DNA of 64,000 nucleotides from Rhodococcus rhodnii. Its GTDB lineage: Bacteria > Actinomycetota > Actinomycetes > Mycobacteriales > Pseudonocardiaceae. A program made the translations under genes and the position numbers. Every line of letters begins with the position of its first letter. Positions within the stretch are counted from its first letter, which is position 1. The stretch lies in assembly GCA_000720375.1 (NCBI GenBank), contig JOAA01000004.1, forward strand, positions 124,001 through 188,000, given 5' to 3'. A model generated the notes under the pieces. It had not been told where the DNA came from. It saw only the letters and a list, made by a program, of their open reading frames with translations, and ran no database searches. Positions 16,781 to 25,552 of the stretch are shown here, piece by piece.

Positions 16781-17132
16781 GGAGTTCGACCTGAGTCGGC
16801 TCGGCCGGGCCGGTCTCCTCGCCGCGCTTACGGCGTTCCTGGATCTTCTTCATCGGCAGCACCAAGGCGAAGTAGACCACCGCGGCGATCAGGATGAAGT
16901 TGATGACCGCGGTGATCACCGCGGCGAAGTCCATCGTGGACTTCGCGTTGCCACCAACGATCGTCCAGGCCAGCCCGGTCACGTTCGCACCACCGATCGA
17001 CGCGATCAGCGGATTGAGGATGTTGTTCACCACGGCCGTGACCACAGCCGTGAACGCGGTGCCCATCACCACCGCGACCGCCAGTTCCAGCACGTTCCCG
17101 CGCATGATGAAGTCCTTGAAACCCTTCAGCAC
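16644..17132 (-). CDS. mscL: Large-conductance mechanosensitive channel
   Basis: The 162-residue product begins with the conserved N-terminal helix and TM1 (FKDFIMRGNVLELAVAVVMG), a periplasmic loop, and TM2 (INFILIAAVVYFALVLPM), followed by the cytoplasmic helix EPTQVELLIEIRDLL. It opens under membrane tension to release solutes. The C-terminus carries about 35 extra residues with degenerate QSRPG-type repeats, encoded entirely in the region that overlaps the MFS gene. Downstream of the SAF-domain gene by 32 bp, probably one transcript. Confidence 0.95.
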   Translation of the reverse strand: MLKGFKDFIMRGNVLELAVAVVMGTAFTAVVTAVVNNILNPLIASIGGANVTGLAWTIVGGNAKSTMDFAAVITAVINFILIAAVVYFALVLPMKKIQERRKRGEETGPAEPTQVELLIEIRDLLQSQGQSRPDQVESRSGETQSRPGAVQSRPGEAPGDRR

Positions 17133-17164
17133 GGCACAACTCCCTCACTGAGACGAACAAAGAA

Positions 17165-17767
17165 TCACCGGAGCGTAACGGTCACCTCCCTGGCGAGAGA
17201 GGCCGCCGCCACACGTGGTGCGGCATGCCCGGGCAAGGCCACGACGACCAACCGCCCCTGCTCGTGTGACCGCCCTGTCGGCCGGACTGTCACCACGGTC
17301 GCACCGGACGCGAGCACGGTTTGGTCCGGCGCGACGATGTCCACCCGGGCACCCGGCACCAGCAACTCGGCTACCCCTTCGTCGGCCAGCCGAATCGGAA
17401 CCGCTGCGGCGTCTGGGGATCCAGTGGTCAGACGAGTGTTCTCCGGTCCGAGGAGTCGTGCGGACGTGATGGGTTCACCGGCGGCCGCGACCCCGGCCAG
17501 CACCTGACCGGCCGCGGCAGAGGCATCGGTCAGCGCGCCGCGCGGCACAAGTGACGGCGGTGCCCTGACGAGCTTCAAGTCCGATGTGGACAGAGTGGTA
17601 CCTGGCGAGAGATCGTGCGCGGCCACAAGCATGTCGGCTTCCGCGGCGCGGTTCGGGCGCAGCGCAAGGAATAGGGCAAGGCCAAGGAGAGCGGCCGCGA
17701 CGATCTTGCGGATCGCGACCGTGCGGGCCCAGCCTTTGGTTCGGAGTGCTCGGAGGAGGCGTTTCAT
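17165..17767 (-). CDS. SAF-domain (CpaB/RcpC-like) membrane-anchored protein
   Basis: The 200-residue product has one N-terminal membrane helix (IVAAALLGLALFLALRP) and a SAF domain (about 45-105: VAAHDLSPGTTLSTSDLKLV) followed by a beta-rich region. CpaB-type proteins act in Flp pilus assembly, but no pilus genes are nearby and the copy is linked to mscL, so the role is open. I chose ATG 17767; the frame extends to 17905 but the added residues are Pro-rich and cover a regulatory region. Confidence 0.75.
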   Translation of the reverse strand: MKRLLRALRTKGWARTVAIRKIVAAALLGLALFLALRPNRAAEADMLVAAHDLSPGTTLSTSDLKLVRAPPSLVPRGALTDASAAAGQVLAGVAAAGEPITSARLLGPENTRLTTGSPDAAAVPIRLADEGVAELLVPGARVDIVAPDQTVLASGATVVTVRPTGRSHEQGRLVVVALPGHAAPRVAAASLAREVTVTLR

Positions 17768-17885
17768 GCTTCCAGGCTGCCGGTTTGCGGTTCGGTTGGG
17801 CAGGGTGCCCGGAGGACGGCTGTGGATAAGTGCCGGGTGTGGACAAGTCGGGGGAAATCGGGGTTCGGGATTTGACAGATCCCAC

Positions 17886-17901
17886 TTGAGCAGTCGCTCA
17901 A
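17886..17901. promoter_or_regulatory. Operator copy 1, TTGAGC-N4-GCTCAA
   Basis: A perfect palindrome with 6-bp arms. A second copy starts 35 bp downstream. Both precede the operon that ends in a TetR gene, which likely encodes the binding repressor. A TTGACA hexamer lies at 17872-17877. Confidence 0.65.
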
Positions 17902-17920
17902 ACATCGGCTACTCTTCGTT

Positions 17921-17936
17921 TTGAGCGAGTGCTCAA
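17921..17936. promoter_or_regulatory. Operator copy 2, TTGAGC-N4-GCTCAA
   Basis: Identical arms to the copy at 17886-17901, with a different spacer (GAGT instead of AGTC). The paired spacing suggests cooperative binding by a TetR dimer. Confidence 0.65.
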
Positions 17937-17982
17937 ACCTCGGCAGAGGGGCTAGTCGGCGGGGAGCGGCTGGCGTGAAGGC

Positions 17983-18025
17983 GCCCTGTGGGTCATCGAC
18001 GGGAGGGATCGATGGCCCACAGGGC
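17983..18025 (+). terminator. 17-bp stem hairpin in the leader of the SRPBCC operon
   Basis: The left arm 17983-17999 and right arm 18009-18025 pair over 17 positions with one G-U, and the loop is 9 nt. No T-run follows. It lies between the operators and the first gene, so it could attenuate the operon or terminate an unseen upstream RNA. Confidence 0.55.
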
Positions 18026-18096
18026 GGGCGATTAGCCGGGCAGATCAAACCAACTGTGGCGATCTAGCCGGTGGACGTCGACTGAGTGGGGGAACT

Positions 18097-18702
18097 ATGC
18101 CGAAACCGCTGTACATAGAGGCCTTGATCCGGACCGACATGGCGAAATTGTGGCGGCGGACCCAGGACCCTGCCGAGCACCAACGCTGGGACGCGCGGTT
18201 CACCGAGATCGACTACATCGGCGTCACCACACCACAGCGCTTCCGCTACTCCACCACTGTCTTCGGCGTAAGGATCCATGGCGAAGGCATCACCTCGCAC
18301 AAGCGCGAAGCCACGTCCGCGCTTCGATTCCGGTCAGATCACCCGCTCTCGATGATCGTCAGTGGCAGCGGCTACTGGCGTTATATCCCCACGCACCAAG
18401 GAATCCGCTTCCTCACCGGCTACGACTACGTCCCCCAATGGGCTCCAGCCGACAGGGTGTTCCGGCCGCTCATGGGCTGGGCCACGGCGTGGTCGTTCGA
18501 TCGGCTGCGGATCTGGCTTGAACATGACATTCCGCCGGAGAAGACCCGCGCGTTCGCGGTCGTCGACGCGGCGATACGAGCCATCGCGATCGTCGCCGCC
18601 GTGCGTACGAAGAACCCGTGGCTCGCGTTGATCGCGTTCGTTCCGAAGTCCGACAAGGTGCCTGCCGCGCGCCGATGCCTCAGAAAGCGACCACTTCGAT
18701 GA
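18097..18702 (+). CDS. SRPBCC-fold protein of unknown ligand
   Basis: The 201-residue product matches the polyketide-cyclase/START-like helix-grip fold in outline: an N-terminal strand and DMAKLWRRTQDPAEHQRWDARFTE, a common start of SRPBCC proteins, then long antiparallel strands. It has no catalytic motif. It heads a three-gene operon with a DUF4166 protein and a TetR repressor under the twin TTGAGC operators. Lipid or hydrophobic-ligand binding is likely from the fold; the substrate is unknown. Confidence 0.65.
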   Translation: MPKPLYIEALIRTDMAKLWRRTQDPAEHQRWDARFTEIDYIGVTTPQRFRYSTTVFGVRIHGEGITSHKREATSALRFRSDHPLSMIVSGSGYWRYIPTHQGIRFLTGYDYVPQWAPADRVFRPLMGWATAWSFDRLRIWLEHDIPPEKTRAFAVVDAAIRAIAIVAAVRTKNPWLALIAFVPKSDKVPAARRCLRKRPLR

Positions 18703-19355
18703 TCTTCAAGCGAGCACTCGGCCGACGCTTCGAGGACCTGCATCCTCAGCTGCAACGGCGTTTCGGCTTCGAGCAGTCCTGCGTCGGCACCGGCACCATG
18801 GCTGAGATCTGGCGCGGCGGCCGACACACCGTGCCTTTCCTCAAGCTCGGCACGAACCGCAACATCCTGTTCCCGGAGACCGGCACCGATGTCCCGTTCG
18901 TCATCGAGAACCATGTCTACCAGGACAGTTTCGGGCGGGATGTGGTCACGTTCGTGCGCACGTTCGATGTCCGGGCCGGGCTGCGCAGGCGGTTCGACGC
19001 CACCATGATCTACAGCGAGGCACGGGGCGCGATCGTCGATTACCTCGGTACGCACCAGCACATCGCGGTCGATCTGCACCTCGACGTCGATCGGCGGGGT
19101 GGGCTGCACATCCGGTCCGGCGAGCAACGTTTCCGGATGGGCGGGCTCGACTTCGTTCTGCCGGAATCCTTCACTGGCACCGCGGATCTGCATGAGTGGT
19201 ACGACGACAACGAAGAGTGCTTCCGGATCCGCGTCACGGTCGGCAATCCCAGGTTCGGCCCGATCTTCGGCTATCACGGCCGGTTCACCGCCCAGTACGT
19301 CGACACGCCGGTTCCGGCCACCGTGAAGCCCTACCGGGAGGAAGCGAGAGAATGA
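18699..19355 (+). CDS. DUF4166-domain protein
   Basis: The 218-residue product resembles DUF4166 proteins: an N-terminal LGRRFEDLHPQLQRRF and a strand-rich body with the GxHxDL-like stretches (TADLHEWYDDNEECFRI). Function unknown. I chose ATG 18699 because it overlaps the upstream stop as ATGA; an in-frame ATG at 18675 would add 8 residues, and the frame opens at 18618. Coupled to the SRPBCC gene and followed 3 bp later by the TetR gene. Confidence 0.65.
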   Translation: MIFKRALGRRFEDLHPQLQRRFGFEQSCVGTGTMAEIWRGGRHTVPFLKLGTNRNILFPETGTDVPFVIENHVYQDSFGRDVVTFVRTFDVRAGLRRRFDATMIYSEARGAIVDYLGTHQHIAVDLHLDVDRRGGLHIRSGEQRFRMGGLDFVLPESFTGTADLHEWYDDNEECFRIRVTVGNPRFGPIFGYHGRFTAQYVDTPVPATVKPYREEARE

Positions 19356-19358
19356 GGC

Positions 19359-19988
19359 GTGTCTGACACGCGGCGCAAGCTGATCGACGGGGCCGTCGAG
19401 GCCATCCGGACCGTGGGCATCAGCGGCGTCTCCGCCCGCTCCATCGCAGCCGCCGCCGGGGTCAACCAAGCGCTTGTTTTCTATCACTTCGGCAGCGTCC
19501 ACGAGCTGCTCGGCGCGGCCTGCATGACGCACACCAAGGCCTCCGTCGAGCTCTTCCAACCCGCCTTGGACAAGGTCACCACGCTCAAACAGCTGCTCGC
19601 GGTCGGCCGGGACATGCACACCCGGCAGTCCCAGACCTTCAACGTCACCATTCTCGCCCAATTGCTGGCCGGGTCGCGCACCGACGCGGGCCTCGCCGAG
19701 ACCACCCGAGCCGCCCTGCAGCTGTGGATCGACGCCATCGAACAGGTTCTCATCCGCGTGCTGGCCACCTCGCCGGCCAAGGACCTGGTCGACACTAAGG
19801 GACTGGCCAGCGCGGTGTCGGCCGCGTTCATCGGCCTGGAACTGTACGAAGGCATCGACCCGGACGGCGCCACGCACGCACTGGACACGTTGGACCAGCT
19901 GGCCGTGCTGGTCGAGGTGGTCGACGACCTGGGACCGATCGCCCGCCGCGCGTTCCGGGCGAAGGTCAAGCGCGTAGCGGATCGCTAG
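19359..19988 (+). CDS. TetR-family repressor
   Basis: The 209-residue product has a TetR N-terminal helix-turn-helix (ISGVSARSIAAAAGVNQALVFYHFG, abbreviated region about 20-45) followed by an all-helical ligand domain. GTG start, 3 bp after the preceding stop. It is the last gene of the operon and is probably autoregulatory through TTGAGC-N4-GCTCAA at 17886 and 17921. The 3' end overlaps the epimerase 3' end by 23 bp on the opposite strand. Confidence 0.85.
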   Translation: MSDTRRKLIDGAVEAIRTVGISGVSARSIAAAAGVNQALVFYHFGSVHELLGAACMTHTKASVELFQPALDKVTTLKQLLAVGRDMHTRQSQTFNVTILAQLLAGSRTDAGLAETTRAALQLWIDAIEQVLIRVLATSPAKDLVDTKGLASAVSAAFIGLELYEGIDPDGATHALDTLDQLAVLVEVVDDLGPIARRAFRAKVKRVADR

Positions 19989-20997
19989 CGAACGCCTTCA
20001 CGCCCTCGGCGAAGCCGACTCGCGCCTCGAAGCCGAGCAACATACGTGCACCTACAGGCGACGCGACGATATGCCGCACGTCGCCGGACCGTGCACCGCC
20101 GACGATCCGTGGCGGAGGACCGCCGTACGCCGTCGCCAGCTCGTACGCGAGCTCGCCCACGGTGTGCGGCAAGCCCGAGCACACGTTCACCGGCACGAAC
20201 CCGGAGACCGAGGTTTCCAAGGCCAGGACGTTCGCCAGAGCGACGTCTGTGACGTGCACGAAGTCACGGCACTGCAAGCCGTCCTCGAGCACGGTCGGTG
20301 CTTCACCGCGCTGCAAGGCCGAACGGAACAGCGAAGCCACTCCTGCATAGGGCGTGTCCCGAGGCATACGAGGCCCGTACACGTTGTGGTACCGCAAAGC
20401 CCATACGTTGCCGCCGGCCTGACGTGCCCACGCCGAGGCAAGGTGTTCTTGAGCGACCTTCGTGGCCGCGTAAGTGCTCCGCGGGTCCAGTGGCGCGTCC
20501 TCTTCGATCAGCGCCCACGCCACGGAATCACCACAAACTGGGCAAGAAGGCTCATATCGCCCAGCTTCCAGGTCCGCGGACACTCGCGGTCCCGGCCGGA
20601 CATCTCCGTGTACCGAACAGACATACCTGCCTTCCCCGTACACGACCATCGAAGAAGCGAGGACGAGCTTGCGGACACCGGCCGAATGCATGGCCGCGAG
20701 CAGCACAGCGGTCCCGTGATCGTTGTTACGCACGTAAAGCGGCGCGTCCGACGGATCAAGCCCGTGTCCGACCACAGCCGCCTGATGACACACGGCATCG
20801 ACGCCACGCAACAAACCGGTCATCAGGTCGTAGTCCTGGACGTCGCCGCGAACGAGATCCGGTGTCCACTCTGGAACACCTGAATGCGCCTGCGGCAACA
20901 AGTTGTCCACCGGCACGACTTCGTGCCCGCGCGTGGTCAACTGTTCGGCGATGTGGGACCCGATGAACCCGGCCGCGCCGGTGAGCAATACCCGCAT
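19966..20997 (-). CDS. NAD-dependent sugar epimerase/dehydratase with a Cys-rich insert
   Basis: The 343-residue extended SDR enzyme has the Rossmann motif GAAGFIGSH at residues 7-15 and the catalytic STYAATK (Tyr-x3-Lys) motif. Between them a 50-residue insert contains CSVHG and CPVCGD, which could bind zinc. The same kind of insert is known in some dTDP-rhamnose 4-epimerase-like proteins, so nucleotide-sugar epimerisation is the best guess. I chose ATG 20997 before MRVLLTGAAG; the frame extends to 21726 but over the moaB gene. Confidence 0.85.
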   Translation of the reverse strand: MRVLLTGAAGFIGSHIAEQLTTRGHEVVPVDNLLPQAHSGVPEWTPDLVRGDVQDYDLMTGLLRGVDAVCHQAAVVGHGLDPSDAPLYVRNNDHGTAVLLAAMHSAGVRKLVLASSMVVYGEGRYVCSVHGDVRPGPRVSADLEAGRYEPSCPVCGDSVAWALIEEDAPLDPRSTYAATKVAQEHLASAWARQAGGNVWALRYHNVYGPRMPRDTPYAGVASLFRSALQRGEAPTVLEDGLQCRDFVHVTDVALANVLALETSVSGFVPVNVCSGLPHTVGELAYELATAYGGPPPRIVGGARSGDVRHIVASPVGARMLLGFEARVGFAEGVKAFASDPLRA

Positions 20998-21091
20998 GTG
21001 AGCAACGCTATGGCCGTTATCACCCCGGCACAGCCCGCGCGGGCCAGACGTCATAGAACGGTCAGATCTCGATACAGATATCTTGGAGCCC

Positions 21092-21592
21092 ATGGAACGC
21101 AGCGCGCAGCGGCTGGGCAGGGCTCTCATCGTCGTCGTCGACGACCGGATCGCGCACGGTGAGAACGAGGATTCACCGGGTCCGCTCGTGACCGAACTGC
21201 TGGAGGAGGCCGGTTTCATCGTCGATGGAACGGTCGCGGTCGCGGGCGAGGTCGTCGACATCCGCAACGCGCTGAACACCGCGGTGATCGGAGGTGTGGA
21301 CCTCGTCGTCACCGTCGGTGGCACGGGTCTGCTCCCGCGTGACGTCACGCCGGACGCCACCCAGGGTGTGCTGGACAAGCGGATCCCCGGTATCGCCGAG
21401 GCGCTGCGCTCGTCCGGGCTGGCCGCCGGCGCGGTGGACGCGGGCATCTCGCGTGGCCTGGTCGGTGTGTCGGGCAGCACCCTCGTGGTCAACCTGGCCG
21501 GTTCGCGCGCGGCCGTGCGCGACGGCATGGCCACGCTGTCCTCGCTGGTCCCGTATGTGATCGGGGAGCTGTCCGGATGGGACGGGAACTGA
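21092..21592 (+). CDS. MoaB/MogA-family molybdenum cofactor protein
   Basis: About 166 residues. It has the MogA/MoaB features VVTVGGTGLLPRDVTPDAT (about 73-90) and GVSGSTLVVNLAGS near the C-terminus, which in the family bind molybdopterin for adenylylation. ATG 21092 gives MERSAQRLG; TTG 21083 would add three residues and neither has an ideal ribosome site. The closest mycobacterial counterpart by neighbourhood is moaB2. It overlaps a 51-codon ORF at its 3' end. A membrane molybdopterin enzyme lies 5 kb away at 26777. Confidence 0.85.
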   Translation: MERSAQRLGRALIVVVDDRIAHGENEDSPGPLVTELLEEAGFIVDGTVAVAGEVVDIRNALNTAVIGGVDLVVTVGGTGLLPRDVTPDATQGVLDKRIPGIAEALRSSGLAAGAVDAGISRGLVGVSGSTLVVNLAGSRAAVRDGMATLSSLVPYVIGELSGWDGN

Positions 21593-21732
21593 CCCCAGAG
21601 GAACGCCGCCGCAAGATCGACGAGGTCTTCGGCGATGTTCTGCCGGACACGACCAAGGACGAGCGCGAGCCAGAGCCCGAGCAGCGGGACGACGACTGGT
21701 ACTTGCGCAACAAGCCGCCGCACCACGGTTAG
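21577..21732 (+). CDS. 51-residue charged protein coupled to moaB
   Basis: The frame starts inside the last codons of moaB (16-nt overlap) with GGGGAG a few bases upstream. It encodes a highly charged peptide beginning [20 protein letters not shown] and ending [11 protein letters not shown]. The strong acidic/basic composition and Trp-Tyr C-terminal motif look like selected protein rather than chance. No domain is recognised. The end overlaps the histidine kinase stop by 4 bp on the other strand. Confidence 0.6.
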   Translation: MGRELTPEERRRKIDEVFGDVLPDTTKDEREPEPEQRDDDWYLRNKPPHHG

Positions 21733-22793
21733 ACCACGAGCGGCAGGCGTACTTCAAAGCGGCAACCGGGGCCGTGGTTATGCGCGGTGATCCGGCCCCG
21801 GTGGGCCTCGACCAGGCCTTTGGCGATCGCCAGGCCCAAACCCGCACCGATCGGTTCGTCTCCGCGCGGCGCGGGTGTGCGGGCCGCGCTGCCCCGGAAG
21901 GCCACCTCGAAAACCCGACCGAGCTCTTGCTCGGGGATCCCGCCACACGTGTCGTCCACTGACAGGACCGCACTCGCGCCGTCCACGCCGAGTTGGACGG
22001 CCACGGTGCCGTCCGGTGGCGTGTGCCTGATCGCGTTCGACACCAGGTTGCGCACGACCCTCGCGAGCTCCGGATCACTGCCGAGCACGACCGGCCACGC
22101 TTGGGCGTCGGCCACCAGGCGGACCTTCTTGCGTTCGGCGACAGGCTGCTGACCAGCCAAAGCGTCGCTGACGACGTCCTGGAGGGCCACTTCGGACAGG
22201 GTCAGCTCCAGCGCTCCCGCGGTGATCCTGGACAGCTCGAACAGGTCGTCGACCATTCCGGACAGTCGCCGGGTCTCGCCACCGATCCGGTTGGCGTACT
22301 CGGCGACCTCGCGCGGTTCGGCCACCACGCCGTCGGCCAAGGCCTCGGCCATCGCCTGGATCCCGGCCAACGGCGTCCGCAGATCGTGGCTGATCCACGC
22401 CACGAGTTCGCGTCGCGAAGCCTCGGCCGCACGTTCGCGGTCGCGCGCCTCGCGTTCCCACACGCTGCGGGCCGCGATCATGCGCCCAAGCAGGATGGCC
22501 GCGGGCAACGTCACGATCACGACGAGCAGGCACACCAGGAGCATGGTCGTGAGGGTTGCGTTGAACATGAACCCGCTGACGCCGAGCACGCCCACGACGA
22601 CGGCCGCGACCGGGATGATCACGAGCACGGTCAGGTTGGTCGCAAGCCGCCCTTTGCGCAGCAGGTACAGCACAAGGACGCCGATCGCCGTCACGGGCAC
22701 GGTGAACGCCAGCGCGAACGGCAGGATGTGCAGCGCGTGGTCGACCATCGCGCTGAACGGCTCGGACGGATCGATCACGCTAGGCGCGGTCAT
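21729..22793 (-). CDS. Sensor histidine kinase
   Basis: The 354-residue kinase has four N-terminal hydrophobic segments (about 16-125), an H-box [14 protein letters not shown]-box [12 protein letters not shown]1 [10 protein letters not shown] and G2 [12 protein letters not shown]. It lacks a large extracytoplasmic loop, so it probably senses a membrane or intracellular signal. I chose ATG 22793, which overlaps the response regulator gene by 14 bp; both follow a membrane-protein gene in the same operon. Confidence 0.9.
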   Translation of the reverse strand: MTAPSVIDPSEPFSAMVDHALHILPFALAFTVPVTAIGVLVLYLLRKGRLATNLTVLVIIPVAAVVVGVLGVSGFMFNATLTTMLLVCLLVVIVTLPAAILLGRMIAARSVWEREARDRERAAEASRRELVAWISHDLRTPLAGIQAMAEALADGVVAEPREVAEYANRIGGETRRLSGMVDDLFELSRITAGALELTLSEVALQDVVSDALAGQQPVAERKKVRLVADAQAWPVVLGSDPELARVVRNLVSNAIRHTPPDGTVAVQLGVDGASAVLSVDDTCGGIPEQELGRVFEVAFRGSAARTPAPRGDEPIGAGLGLAIAKGLVEAHRGRITAHNHGPGCRFEVRLPLVV

Positions 22794-23472
22794 AGCGGTA
22801 CCCCACTCCCCACACCGTCGCGATCCGGACCGGTTTCGCCGGGTCCGCCTCGATCTTCTCGCGCAACCGTCGCACATGGACGGTCACAGTGGACTGATCG
22901 CCGAAGTCCCATCCCCATACCTTGGCCAGCAGTTCGACGCGGGAGAACGCCGTGCCCGCATTCGTCATCAGGAACAGCAGCAGGTCGAATTCCCTGGTAG
23001 TCAACGACAGTTCGGTGCTTCCCAGCGTGGCCTTGCGCGCGCCGACCTCCAGCACCAGGTCCTCATCGGTGACGAGCTGACGGCTCGGTGAGGCGGGCAC
23101 GGCACGGGCGCGCCGCAGGACAGACCCCACGCGTAGCGCCAATTCCCTGGGGCTGAACGGCTTCGTCACGTAGTCGTCCGCGCCGAGCTGCAGTCCGGCG
23201 ATCCGGTTCTCCTCTTCGCCGAGTGCCGTGAGCATCACGATCGGTACGGCGCTGTGCTGGCGGATCCGTCGGCACACTTCGAGGCCGTCCATCCCGGGCA
23301 GCATCAGGTCGAGTACGAGCAGGTCCGGTTCGGACTCGGCGACCAGCGCGAGCGCGTGCTCGCCGTCCCCGGCGAGCGTGACTTTGTGCCCAGCCAGCTC
23401 GAGGTATCGCCGCACGACGTCACGGACCGTCTCGTCGTCGTCCACCACCAGCACGTGGCCTTGTTCGCTCAT
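22780..23472 (-). CDS. OmpR-family response regulator
   Basis: The 230-residue product has a receiver domain with acidic pocket VVDDDE and phospho-acceptor in [13 protein letters not shown], then a winged-helix DNA-binding domain (about 130-228, ending VWGVGYRYD). It is the cognate partner of the kinase it overlaps. I chose ATG 23472. Starts 5 bp after the membrane-protein gene stop, so the three are one operon. Confidence 0.92.
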   Translation of the reverse strand: MSEQGHVLVVDDDETVRDVVRRYLELAGHKVTLAGDGEHALALVAESEPDLLVLDLMLPGMDGLEVCRRIRQHSAVPIVMLTALGEEENRIAGLQLGADDYVTKPFSPRELALRVGSVLRRARAVPASPSRQLVTDEDLVLEVGARKATLGSTELSLTTREFDLLLFLMTNAGTAFSRVELLAKVWGWDFGDQSTVTVHVRRLREKIEADPAKPVRIATVWGVGYRYDRA

Positions 23473-23477
23473 CGTCC

Positions 23478-24842
23478 TCACCAGTTCGTCAGCAGCAAGT
23501 GATTCACCATAAGCGCGGTGCCCGCCTGCGCCACCAGCCACCACCGCCGGGTACCGGGCAGGAACCCGGCCGCGGGCGCCAGCCAGACGGCGAACGGCAG
23601 CCAGATCCGTTCCACCTCCGACTTGGACAGGCCGGAGATATCAGCCATCAGGATGACCACGATGGCGGCCGCGACCAACGGGTAGCGCCAGGCGCGCGGC
23701 AGCCCGGCTGCCACCGCCGGCCCAATGACCAGCGCGAGGCAGGCCAGGTTCGCCCACACCCAGTACCAGTACGGCCGGTCGTTCGCGATGCCCTGGTAGT
23801 ACCGCTCGACGACCAGGTGATAGCCGTCGAACCACCAGAACCCCGCCCACGCGAACACCGCCATGACAGCGCAGGCCGCCAGCGCGCCGAGCACCAGAGT
23901 CCGCCAGCTCCGGGTCACGGCGCACACGACCAACGCCACCACGGCCATTAAAGCAAGGCCGTACGACAAAAACGCCCCGAAGCCCAGCAGCAGCCCGCCT
24001 GCCAGGGCAGACAGTTTGGTCCGCAACGCCAGCAACGCGATCCCGGTGGCCGTCACACCGGCGAACATCGCGTCGGCGGACGTTCCCAGCCAGACCGCGC
24101 CCGGGAAGAGCACGATGAACGGCAGCGTGGCCTTCGCAAGCTCCGGTTTTCCCAGAGCCGCAACGGCAACAGGAACGGCGACAGCGGTGAGGGCGCCGAC
24201 GAGGATGCACAGGATTCCGGCCCAGCCACCGCCGGACAGGCCGAGATGGTCCAGCCACACGAAGACCAGCGTGGCGCCCGGCGGATGCCCGGACACGTGC
24301 GTAGTCCAGGAATCCGGCTGGAAATCCAGGATTCTCGACGAGAACGTGCGCAGGAAGACGCCGATATCGGTGATTCCCGGTACCTCTTTGAGGTATTCGT
24401 CCGGGCTGGTGAGCTGCTCGGCGATGCCGGGCTGCCAGCCGTCGATCAGGGCGAGCGAAACAATCCAGGCGACGCTGGTCACGTACGCGAGCAGCAATGC
24501 CTTCCGCCATGACAGGCGGGAAGCCAGCGACGGACCCCATGCGACGACGGCGATCGCCACCATGATCGACAGCGGCGTGCCGATTCCGATATGCGGCGCC
24601 CATTGGCCGAGAATGGGCCATTCGCCGAATGTGTCCGGCGCACCTGGGAAGTGTTTACTGCCGTACAGCCGGATTCCGAAACCGAAGCCGACGGCGATGG
24701 CGGCGACCAACAAGGCGAGCGCGACCACATCGCCGCGAATTTTGACAGCGCGGGACACGGGCCGACCGTAGTACCGTGCGAGCACGTCAACCAGATGAAA
24801 CCGGCCGCCGTCACAACTCCGTAAGAAGTTCGGCGACGTCAT
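23478..24842 (-). CDS. Polytopic membrane protein (glycosyltransferase-like)
   Basis: The 454-residue product has about ten membrane helices. An early loop GSKHFPGAPDTFGEW and the HVSGHPPGATLVFVW segment (about 189-203) resemble the loops of lipid-linked sugar mannosyl/arabinosyl transferases, though I cannot place it in a named family. It is the first gene of an operon with the two-component system, and is divergent from a glycosyltransferase operon with 59 bp between starts, which supports a glycan-related role. The start is provisional; a GTG giving VSRAVKIRGDVV (about 24755) is possible. Confidence 0.65.
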   Translation of the reverse strand: MTSPNFLRSCDGGRFHLVDVLARYYGRPVSRAVKIRGDVVALALLVAAIAVGFGFGIRLYGSKHFPGAPDTFGEWPILGQWAPHIGIGTPLSIMVAIAVVAWGPSLASRLSWRKALLLAYVTSVAWIVSLALIDGWQPGIAEQLTSPDEYLKEVPGITDIGVFLRTFSSRILDFQPDSWTTHVSGHPPGATLVFVWLDHLGLSGGGWAGILCILVGALTAVAVPVAVAALGKPELAKATLPFIVLFPGAVWLGTSADAMFAGVTATGIALLALRTKLSALAGGLLLGFGAFLSYGLALMAVVALVVCAVTRSWRTLVLGALAACAVMAVFAWAGFWWFDGYHLVVERYYQGIANDRPYWYWVWANLACLALVIGPAVAAGLPRAWRYPLVAAAIVVILMADISGLSKSEVERIWLPFAVWLAPAAGFLPGTRRWWLVAQAGTALMVNHLLLTNW

Positions 24843-24901
24843 AAAATGGTAAGCGCCACAACAGGTACGTAAGTCTCCATGATGGACTTAACTCCCTTTT
24901 C

Positions 24902-25552
24902 ATGGACATGGTCGATGTGGTGCTGCCTTGCCTCGACGAGGCCGCGGCGCTGCCGTCAGTGCTTGGCGCGATGCCGGCCGGGTACCGGGCGATCGTGGTG
25001 GACAACGGATCGTCCGACGGCTCACCCAAGATCGCCGAACGCCTCGGTGCCAAAGTGATTCACGAACCTCTGCGCGGCTACGGCGCCGCTGTCCACACAG
25101 GACTTGAGAACGCCACGGCCGAATTGGTGGCGTTCATGGACGCGGACGCGTCGCTGGACCCGGCGGACCTGCCCCGCCTGGTCCAGAGCGTCCAGGACGG
25201 CGCCGATATGGCCGTGGCCCGCCGAAAACCTGTGAGTCGTGACGTGTGGCCATGGCACGCCAGAGCGGGAAATGCCGTACTCGCGGCGTTGCTTCGCAGC
25301 CGAGGCCTGCACGTGCGCGACATCGCACCGATGCGAGTCGCCCCACGCGCCAGACTGCTGGCCCTCGGCGTCGAGGATCGCGCCTTCGGTTATCCACTGG
25401 AACTGTTGCTGCGCGCCAGCAAGAGCGGCTGGCACGTCGTCGAGCACGACGTGGATTACCAAGCACGCGCGGCCGGCACCAAGTCCAAGGTCTCCGGTTC
25501 GGTCAAGGGAACGCTACGGGCGATCCGTGACATGGCGGGAGTACTGCGATGA
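24902..25552 (+). CDS. Family 2 glycosyltransferase
   Basis: The 216-residue GT-A fold enzyme shows VVLPCLDEAAALPSVL, VVDNGSSDGSPKIAE and FMDADASLDPADL (DxD-like), all typical of GT2 enzymes that use nucleotide sugars or dolichyl-type acceptors. Start ATG 24902 (24908 possible); no clear ribosome site is seen, so it may be leaderless. It opens a five-gene operon with ATGA or GTGA overlaps. Confidence 0.88.
   Translation: MDMVDVVLPCLDEAAALPSVLGAMPAGYRAIVVDNGSSDGSPKIAERLGAKVIHEPLRGYGAAVHTGLENATAELVAFMDADASLDPADLPRLVQSVQDGADMAVARRKPVSRDVWPWHARAGNAVLAALLRSRGLHVRDIAPMRVAPRARLLALGVEDRAFGYPLELLLRASKSGWHVVEHDVDYQARAAGTKSKVSGSVKGTLRAIRDMAGVLR

Noticed and set aside
18426..19877. 483-codon minus-strand frame
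   Set aside because: It is antisense to three coupled genes and has no recognisable motifs.
20998..21726. N-terminal extension of the epimerase frame
   Set aside because: It is antisense to moaB; the Rossmann motif starts at the ATG at 20997.
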